From Corynebacterium endometrii (lineage in GTDB: Bacteria > Actinomycetota > Actinomycetes > Mycobacteriales > Mycobacteriaceae), in contig NZ_CP039247.1 in the NCBI RefSeq assembly GCF_004795735.1, positions 1,364,001 to 1,428,000 on the forward strand: a DNA stretch of 64,000 nt, in the 5' to 3' direction. The notes below the pieces were generated by a model. That model ran no database searches, had not been told where the DNA came from, and worked only from the letters and a program-made list of their open reading frames with translations. The position numbers and the translations under genes are program-made. Of this stretch, positions 57,696 to 64,000 are shown one piece after another. Position 1 is the stretch's first letter. Each line of letters begins with the position of its first letter.

Positions 57696-58622
57696 TTAGC
57701 GCTCCGGCTCGTTGCCTTGCCCCTGTTCATCACGCAGCTCGCGCAACTGGGAAGCGGCTTCATCTTCCGCACTGTTACGTTCGGGCGCGGCCTGCGCGCG
57801 CTGGGCCTCCTGCTGGGCCTGCGATTGGCGCTGTTCCATCGCCTGGCGGACCTGCTCTACCAGCTGCTGCGGCATGGTCACCGGCAGCGAGTTTCCGGCC
57901 AGGATTGGGGATTCGCCACGGTAGACGAAGGTCCGCGCGATGACCTCACGCGCTAAGTCCGCCAAGTCACCTTCCATGCCTTGGGGGGCGGCGAGCGTCA
58001 TGCGCAACATCCATCGTGGTCCTTCAACGCCAATGATGCGAATGGTGCCATTGGGATTCGTGCCCACGATTTCAGTGCCCCACGGTCCGTCTTCGAGGTG
58101 GGCCTGAAGGCCGTCCCGTTCAATCCCTTGGACTAATTCACCGGCGGCACTAGCCCACTGTCCCGCGCTGCGCGGTGCCGCAAAGGCCACCGGAGTGATG
58201 CGGCCCACCTTAGTGACAATGTGGAGCATCTTTGGGCCATTCTCGCCCATCTCGACCTGGACCTGCGAGCCTTTTGGCAAAGCGATCTTCATCGATCCTA
58301 GGTCAAGGATTCCCACCGAAAAGTCGGAGAAATCAAAGTCCGTGATGTCTACAGAGTCACCATCGAACGGACCAGAGTTTCCATTAACGGCATCATGCGC
58401 AACGGCCTTGACGCTCATTTCAGATGGTTTTTCCTGTGGCGCTGCATCAGCCGAGGAATCCGCCGCCTCAGCTTCGTGAGCGACCCCGAATTCCGCGGTG
58501 GCGGCGCCCGCGTTGCCATCCTGCCCCGAGCCGGAGCTCTGTGAGGGGCTCGCGTCCAGCGCCTCCGTTACTGGGTCAGCTTCGGTGTCTTTGTCTTTCT
58601 TTCCAAACGGCCACAGTGCCAT
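57696..58622 (-). CDS. DUF3710 family protein
   Basis: A 308-residue cytoplasmic protein. It starts MALWPFGKK, has a low-complexity Ala/Ser/Glu stretch, then a DUF3710 domain from about residue 85: GPFDGDSVDITDFDFSDFSVGILDLGS, LPKGSQVQVEM, and the QAHLEDGPWGTEIV segment. The last 50 residues are Gln/Glu/Ala-rich and probably helical. The gene order dut-DUF3710-DUF3159 is recalled from other actinobacteria. Function unknown. Confidence 0.85.
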   Translation of the reverse strand: MALWPFGKKDKDTEADPVTEALDASPSQSSGSGQDGNAGAATAEFGVAHEAEAADSSADAAPQEKPSEMSVKAVAHDAVNGNSGPFDGDSVDITDFDFSDFSVGILDLGSMKIALPKGSQVQVEMGENGPKMLHIVTKVGRITPVAFAAPRSAGQWASAAGELVQGIERDGLQAHLEDGPWGTEIVGTNPNGTIRIIGVEGPRWMLRMTLAAPQGMEGDLADLAREVIARTFVYRGESPILAGNSLPVTMPQQLVEQVRQAMEQRQSQAQQEAQRAQAAPERNSAEDEAASQLRELRDEQGQGNEPER

Positions 58623-58830
58623 ATCGCGTCAATCCTTAGGTTCGTTATTTCTACAGGTTCCTGTTTTTCCAGCCAAGCAATCAGGTTACCCAGATTCCGC
58701 CTGACGTATACGTGCGTTGCGCTTTCCATGCCGGTCCACTAGCTAGAGCGACCTACGGCGTAAATACCTCTATCCCGCGCGAACCACCAAGCAGGCGAAG
58801 CCCCCAGCGGCGGGGTACACCGCCTGGCCG

Positions 58831-59343
58831 CTACACACCAGTCGAGCCGTGACCGCCGGCGCCGCGAACGGTGCTATCTAGCTCGTCGACCTCTGCAAAG
58901 CCCACTAGTTCCACGCGTTGGATCACCAGTTGCGCGATGCGCATCCCGCGGGCGATCTCGATCGAGTTGTGCAGGTCATGATTGATGAGGCATACCTTGA
59001 TTTCACCGCGATAGTCTGCATCTACCGTGCCTGGAGTGTTAACCACGCTCAATCCCTGCTTGGCGGCCAAACCGGAGCGCGGGTGAATCAGCCCAACGGT
59101 GCCCAAAGGCAAAGCGATGGCGATGCCTGTACCAATTAATGCCCGTTCACCTGGGGCTAAGGTAACGTCTTCTGCTGCGTACAGGTCGGCGCCCGCATCA
59201 CCACGGTGCGCGCGTCGCGGCAGGGGGAGGTCCTTGTCGAGGCGCTTGACCAAGACATCGCCATAGGGGCTCAGCGGCTCTGTAGCCGGATAGGCTGAGC
59301 CTCCGCAGAAATTGTCGTAGCTATTTTCGTCATGCTTACTCAC
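58831..59343 (-). CDS. dut: dUTP diphosphatase
   Basis: Hydrolyses dUTP to dUMP, keeping uracil out of DNA. The 170-residue protein has the five trimeric dUTPase motifs, including [34 protein letters not shown] and the C-terminal [10 protein letters not shown], where the usual Phe is His. About 20 residues precede the normal beginning and may be an extension or reflect a downstream start. GTG start; divergent from the DUF3093 gene. Confidence 0.96.
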   Translation of the reverse strand: MSKHDENSYDNFCGGSAYPATEPLSPYGDVLVKRLDKDLPLPRRAHRGDAGADLYAAEDVTLAPGERALIGTGIAIALPLGTVGLIHPRSGLAAKQGLSVVNTPGTVDADYRGEIKVCLINHDLHNSIEIARGMRIAQLVIQRVELVGFAEVDELDSTVRGAGGHGSTGV

Positions 59344-59388
59344 GCCCCACAGCCTACCGCCCTTAGCGGTAATCGGTCAGTTGCGGTC

Positions 59389-59394
59389 TACAAT
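59389..59394 (+). promoter_or_regulatory. -10 element of a probable leaderless transcript (DUF3093)
   Basis: TACAAT, 8 bases before the GTG at 59403, with no ribosome site in between. Confidence 0.5.
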
Positions 59395-59402
59395 GGTTAA
59401 CC

Positions 59403-59963
59403 GTGACTAATAAGGACGAAGAATCTTTCCCACTCCCAGATTCCACTCAAACCCCCGCTCAGGGTAGTTCCACCGTGCTGTACAGCGAGCGGCACTGGGT
59501 GCCCTGGCATTTTTGGCCCCTGGCCTTGATAGTGGTCATCATCACCACGGGTTCCCTGGGCCTAAACCGCTCCATCGCCTGGGGCGTGGGGGCCTTCATC
59601 ATCACCAGCATTATCGCCATCTGGATTCTGCTGGCATGGTCTAAAACCACCGTCAGCGTGGAACAAGACCCTGACGGCACCCGCTGGCTGATCGCCGGTG
59701 ACGCCCAGCTGCCGCACGATGTAGTTGCGCGCAGCCTGGCAGTGCCCGCTTCCGCTCGCCGTGCGGCCCTTGGACCACAGTTAGATCCAGCCGCGTTCCT
59801 GGTGACCCGCCCATGGGTCAAGCAATTGGCGATGTTCGTCCTGGATGACCCGGAGGATTCGACTCCGTACTGGCTGGTGGCGGCTAAGAACCCAGAGGCT
59901 TTGCTGGAGGCATTCGTACCGCAGCAATTGGACGAGGCCCTAACCCCGCTCCGTAAGAAATAG
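59403..59963 (+). CDS. DUF3093 membrane protein
   Basis: A 186-residue protein with two transmembrane helices (about residues 38-55 and 60-80). It starts with an acidic N-terminus, followed by the YSERHWVPWHFWPLAL motif typical of DUF3093. The cytoplasmic or external C-terminal domain has RWLIAGDAQLPHDVVARS and YWLVAAKNPEAL. Function unknown. It lies beside dut in the recalled mycobacterial order (Rv2697c-Rv2698). Confidence 0.85.
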   Translation: MTNKDEESFPLPDSTQTPAQGSSTVLYSERHWVPWHFWPLALIVVIITTGSLGLNRSIAWGVGAFIITSIIAIWILLAWSKTTVSVEQDPDGTRWLIAGDAQLPHDVVARSLAVPASARRAALGPQLDPAAFLVTRPWVKQLAMFVLDDPEDSTPYWLVAAKNPEALLEAFVPQQLDEALTPLRKK

Positions 59964-59964
59964 A

Positions 59965-60115
59965 CGCGAAAACCGAGTATCCCGCATTCACCTAACACCA
60001 GCCCCAAGCGGAAGTTGCGGCGGCGCCCCTAGGATGGGGAGCACGCCGTAGCGGGCGGACTGGGCGTAAGATTTTCGCTCTTACGCGGTGAATGCGGGAT
60101 TGTTGCCTTTTCGCG
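59965..60115. other. Long structured intergenic element
   Basis: Between the convergent DUF3093 and DUF4193 genes. CGCGAAAA (59965-59972) pairs with TTTTCGCG (60108-60115), and a perfect 14-bp repeat (59979-59992 with 60087-60100) forms the next stem. Inside lie GCGTAAG/CTTACGC (60064-60070 / 60080-60086), CCAG/CTGG (59998-60001 / 60060-60063) and a GC-rich hairpin around 60019-60047. It could be a bidirectional terminator or a folded RNA. Confidence 0.6.
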
Positions 60116-60128
60116 TTCGCGGCGGCTT

Positions 60129-60419
60129 CTAGGCGCAGTCGAGGCAGACCGGCTGTCCGCCTTCCTCGTGGGAGAAGCGCTTGTTGGACTGGACCAGGAA
60201 GCAGTAGGAACAGGTGAACTCGTTTTCCTTACGAGGAATGACGGTTACATTGAGCTCTTCGCCCGTGTAGTCATCTGACGGCGGCTCGAATGCCTCGACA
60301 ATCTCCCCGTCATCGTCCATGCCGTTATTCTCAGCTTCCGCGGCCTTGAGCCCCTCGAGAGAGTCGGTCTCAATTTCGTCTTCAGCGCGTCGACGTGGTG
60401 CGTCGTAATCAGTTGCCAT
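60129..60419 (-). CDS. DUF4193 small zinc-ribbon-like protein
   Basis: A 96-residue acidic protein. The end holds two Cys pairs, Cys70-x2-Cys73 and Cys92-x2-Cys95, a probable zinc site. Conserved segments are MATDYDAPRRR and the FTCSYCFLVQSNKR motif. This is a DUF4193 protein, found widely in actinobacteria; function unknown. It has a clear promoter and AAGGAAGAG ribosome site. Confidence 0.9.
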   Translation of the reverse strand: MATDYDAPRRRAEDEIETDSLEGLKAAEAENNGMDDDGEIVEAFEPPSDDYTGEELNVTVIPRKENEFTCSYCFLVQSNKRFSHEEGGQPVCLDCA

Positions 60420-60755
60420 TGATGCTCTTCCTTTTCGGCGAGTACACAGGGACAGTCCTTTTATCGATCGCGAATACTAAAACACGGATCAGGATCTGTC
60501 ATACTCCCCCACGCCCTGGCTTCCCCCGCCGCCCGAAACACGCCCTAGCACTGCGGCTTCAGGCAGCATTTACCTGCAATAACGCTAGAATTTTTGAGGT
60601 GTATCACAATACCTACGGGGGTGAATTTTAACCACTCTTGCTACCCCCGCCACCGGCCGGATAGAGCCGGTTTCATTCCGCGGCCGAGGCGCGCAAGACC
60701 CAACCATTCGAATAAGCGGCCGGCCGTTAATGGCCCCTGCCGAGCCGCCACGCAG
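60420..60755. other. DUF4193 / suhB intergenic region
   Basis: No gene was recognised in these 336 bases. The part near 60474-60502 holds the DUF4193 promoter. The region next to suhB is GC-rich, with short GGCC- and CCGGC-type inverted repeats (for example near 60650-60735) that may end suhB transcription. Confidence 0.4.
60474..60502 (-). promoter_or_regulatory. SigA-type promoter of the DUF4193 gene
   Basis: On the minus strand ATGACA (-35) and TAGTAT (-10) are separated by exactly 17 bases. The -10 lies about 55 bases upstream of the ATG. Confidence 0.65.
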
Positions 60756-61658
60756 CTACGAACCAGGGATGGGCTCAAGACCCCCGCAACCTTTAAGAAT
60801 TTCCTCGAAGTTGTGGGCCAGTTCACCCGACGCCGCCCACGTCACCATCCCCTCCTTGCCCGCCGTGGCGATGCCCGGCTCATGGACTATGGCCCCTGCT
60901 TCACGGGCGATAACCGCTCCGGCGGCATAGTCCCATGCATTAATGCCGTGTTCGTAATACGCATCCACGGTCCCCTCCGCCACCCGACACAAGTCAAGGG
61001 CCGCGGCACCCATCCGGCGAATATCGCGGACCTGTGGTAACACACGGGTCAACACTTGAGCCTGCAGCGCACGCCGCTGGGCGGAATAACTAAACCCCGT
61101 AGCAACCAACGCCAGGGCGGGATCCTTTTCCTCCCGGCAATGTAGTTCGCGGATGACATGACGGTCACGAATGAGCTGGGCGCCATGCCCTCGTGCAGCC
61201 CGGTAGAGCGTCGCCCTAGCCGCGTTGGCCACAACCCCCACGGCCAACTGACCGTCTACTACCGCCCCGACCGAAACGGCATACTCTTCCAGTCCGTAAA
61301 GGAAATTGACGGTGCCATCGATGGGGTCCACGATCCAAGTCACCCCGGAGCTCCCCTCAATTGAGGCACCTTCCTCCCCCAGGACTCCATCACCCGGGCG
61401 GGCACGAAGTAAAGTATCCACAATAAACCTCTCTGAGGCGGTGTCCACCTCGGTAACCGGGTCTACCTCAGAGGATTTGGTGGTCGAATGCGCCCCGAGC
61501 CCCTCGGCACGCTCGAACCGTGACCGCATGGAACCAATCAGGTCCACGGCTTCTAACACCACCGAGGATGCCAAATCCCGCAGTTCCACTAGGTCCACGG
61601 AAAATGGCATAGAAGGCGTTTCACGCTTCGCGCGCTCTTTGGGTTGAGGATTCTCCAT
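60756..61658 (-). CDS. suhB: Inositol-1-monophosphatase family protein
   Basis: Mg-dependent phosphatase of 300 residues that likely dephosphorylates myo-inositol 1-phosphate (or related substrates such as PAP or fructose bisphosphate). Motifs are GEEGAS (Glu), VDPIDGTVNF (metal Asp pair) and AWDYAAGAVIAREAG. Inositol supply would feed the PIM and mycothiol pathways. The ATG at 61658 lies immediately after GGAGG; an ATG 16 codons in is an alternative start. Divergent from ppgK with only 35 bp between the chosen starts. Confidence 0.92.
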   Translation of the reverse strand: MENPQPKERAKRETPSMPFSVDLVELRDLASSVVLEAVDLIGSMRSRFERAEGLGAHSTTKSSEVDPVTEVDTASERFIVDTLLRARPGDGVLGEEGASIEGSSGVTWIVDPIDGTVNFLYGLEEYAVSVGAVVDGQLAVGVVANAARATLYRAARGHGAQLIRDRHVIRELHCREEKDPALALVATGFSYSAQRRALQAQVLTRVLPQVRDIRRMGAAALDLCRVAEGTVDAYYEHGINAWDYAAGAVIAREAGAIVHEPGIATAGKEGMVTWAASGELAHNFEEILKGCGGLEPIPGS

Positions 61659-61679
61659 ACCTCCATCATGCCTTTTCTC

Positions 61680-61685
61680 TACACT
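61680..61685 (+). promoter_or_regulatory. -10 element of a probable leaderless transcript (ppgK)
   Basis: TACACT, 8 bases before the ATG at 61694, with no ribosome site. The divergent suhB start lies 22 bp away. Confidence 0.5.
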
Positions 61686-61693
61686 TGGTGCCT

Positions 61694-62503
61694 ATGAGTA
61701 CAACCAATGCGCCTCAGCCATCGACCGCACGCGTAGACAAAGCGGACCAAGCGGACATGTTGTCCTTCGGAATCGATATCGGCGGGTCCGGTATTAAGGG
61801 CGCCGTGGTCAATTTGGCCAGCGGCGCATTTGAGGGCGAACGCCTGAAGATTAAAACCCCTCAGCCAGCCACTCCCGAAGCGGTTGCCGAAACCGTAGCA
61901 GCCATTGTCGAGGAGAAGGACTGGGACGGCCCGGTGGGCATCACCGTCCCCGCGGTGGTGAGGAACCAAGTCATCCAGTCCGCCGCCAATATCGACAAAA
62001 GTTGGATCGGGGTGGACGCAGAAGAACTCTTCGGCCAGCATCTCGGGCAGCGCCCGTTTACCGTCCTTAACGACGCGGACGCCGCGGGCCTGGCTGAGGT
62101 CGCCTACGGAAATCAGATCACCCGCCGGGGCCCGGTGGTATTCCTCACCCTCGGCACCGGCATCGGATCCGCGTTATTTATCAATGGCCAGCTCTACCCC
62201 AACTCTGAGCTGGGGCACATTACCGTCGGAAAGAAGAGTGCGGAAAAGCAAGCCTCCTCGGCGGTTCGCGAGCGCAAGGAACTGAGCTACGAGCAGTGGG
62301 TTGAACGCCTCAACCGCGTTCTTGCCGAATATGAAAAGCTCTTTAGCCCCGCAGCGTTCGTCATTGGCGGCGGAATCTCGCGGAAGTTCGACAAGTGGGG
62401 ACATTACCTAGACGTCGAAACCCCCGTGTTGCCAGCACAATTGCGCAACACCGCGGGTATCGTGGGCGCTGCGATGGCCGTCGAGGACGGCCTTCGGCCT
62501 TAA
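61694..62503 (+). CDS. ppgK: Polyphosphate glucokinase
   Basis: ROK-family kinase that phosphorylates glucose with polyphosphate or ATP. The 269-residue protein has the phosphate loop FGIDIGGSGIKGAVV, the central NDADAAGLAEV, LTLGTGIGSAL and LGHI segments, and the late FVIGGGISRKFDKWGHYL motif of polyphosphate-dependent glucokinases. The Cys-type zinc motif of many ROK proteins is absent, as in the family. The ATG at 61694 is used; the longer TTG frame overlaps the -10 box. Confidence 0.95.
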   Translation: MSTTNAPQPSTARVDKADQADMLSFGIDIGGSGIKGAVVNLASGAFEGERLKIKTPQPATPEAVAETVAAIVEEKDWDGPVGITVPAVVRNQVIQSAANIDKSWIGVDAEELFGQHLGQRPFTVLNDADAAGLAEVAYGNQITRRGPVVFLTLGTGIGSALFINGQLYPNSELGHITVGKKSAEKQASSAVRERKELSYEQWVERLNRVLAEYEKLFSPAAFVIGGGISRKFDKWGHYLDVETPVLPAQLRNTAGIVGAAMAVEDGLRP

Positions 62504-62537
62504 AGGTTCATCGCCATAAGGCCTCCCCTGACGTAAA

Positions 62538-62565
62538 GAACCGGACCGTTTAAGCGGCCCGGTTC
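62538..62565 (+). terminator. Hairpin after ppgK
   Basis: GAACCGG-A-CCG (62538-62548) pairs with CGG-C-CCGGTTC (62555-62565) around a 6-base loop, with one internal mismatch. There is no T run, so it may only partly stop transcription into sigA. A TATACT -10 candidate for sigA follows at 62589-62594. Confidence 0.55.
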
Positions 62566-62756
62566 AACACGATGGGGCAAAGATCATCTATACTGGACGG
62601 TCGATCATTAAATGAATATCCCCCGCCGCCCGAAATAAGGAGCTTAAGCACTATTTCCTCCCCCGTAGTTTTTGCGGGGCTCGAGGAGATAACTGCGTGG
62701 GTTTTGGGCGTTATGCGGGGGACCTAGTCAACATTTTCACAGGCGAAAGGGCGTAC

Positions 62757-64000
<1,244 letters not shown>

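Overview
The window is a stretch of chromosomal core genome from a Corynebacterium-like actinobacterium (Mycobacteriales). The evidence is a moderately high G+C content with frequent GTG and TTG starts, plus genes specific to mycolic-acid bacteria: PimA, PatA and PgsA for phosphatidylinositol mannosides, AftC arabinofuranosyltransferase, HemQ, polyphosphate glucokinase, DUF3000/3093/3159/3710/4193 proteins, and a principal sigma factor with a long Lys-rich then acidic N-terminus. From recall, the gene order follows M. tuberculosis in blocks (aroQ-B-K-C...aroE-mltG-ruvX-alaS-rarA-aspS; hisS...relA-apt-lipoprotein-secF-secD-yajC-ruvB-A-C-yebC-tesB; pimA-patA-pgsA-HIT-thrS; ribD-aftC-msrB-hemQ...dxs-trmA-like...dut...suhB-ppgK-sigA). 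The species is not named. No insertion sequence, prophage, CRISPR array or plasmid feature was seen.

Layout. 1-9.6 kb: minus-strand shikimate genes (aroQ, aroB, aroK, aroC, aroE) around a small prepilin peptidase, then mltG, ruvX and alaS. 9.7-14.3 kb: rarA, an APH-like kinase and aspS. 14.6-18.1 kb (plus): a YpfJ-type metallopeptidase, a CBS protein with a HEPN-like N-terminus, and sdaA. 18.2-20.8 kb (minus): hisS, an MBL hydrolase and tpx. 20.9-22.4 kb (plus): a membrane cyclophilin and a 90-residue secreted peptide gene with its own promoter and strong terminator. 22.4-35.9 kb (minus): DUF421, rel, apt, an orphan peptide-binding lipoprotein, secF, secD, yajC, ruvBAC, yebC and tesB. 36-38 kb (plus): two membrane-protein genes, one a GT87 glycosyltransferase. 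38-46.7 kb (minus): a LemA-like protein, pimA-patA-pgsA-HIT-thrS, then a copC-pcuC-DyP envelope copper/haem operon. 47-47.5 kb: five tRNAs (Gly, Val, Gly, Cys, Gly in transcription order). 47.8-53.4 kb: ribD-like, aftC and msrB (plus), hemQ (minus), DUF3000 and RNase D (plus). 53.5-61.7 kb: mostly minus (dxs, trmA-like, DUF3159, DUF3710, dut, DUF4193, suhB) with DUF3093 on plus. 61.7-64 kb (plus): ppgK and sigA, which runs off the window end.

Most of the window is housekeeping: aromatic amino acid synthesis, tRNA charging (Ala, Asp, His, Thr), recombination, protein export, the stringent response, envelope lipoglycan synthesis and isoprenoid/haem synthesis. The less ordinary items are the HEPN-CBS fusion, the small secreted amphipathic protein with a switchable dyad upstream, a large folded intergenic element at 59965-60115, a palindrome in the copC promoter region, and the copper/DyP operon with a His/Met-rich tail. 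All of these rest on reading by eye. No database search or folding program was run.
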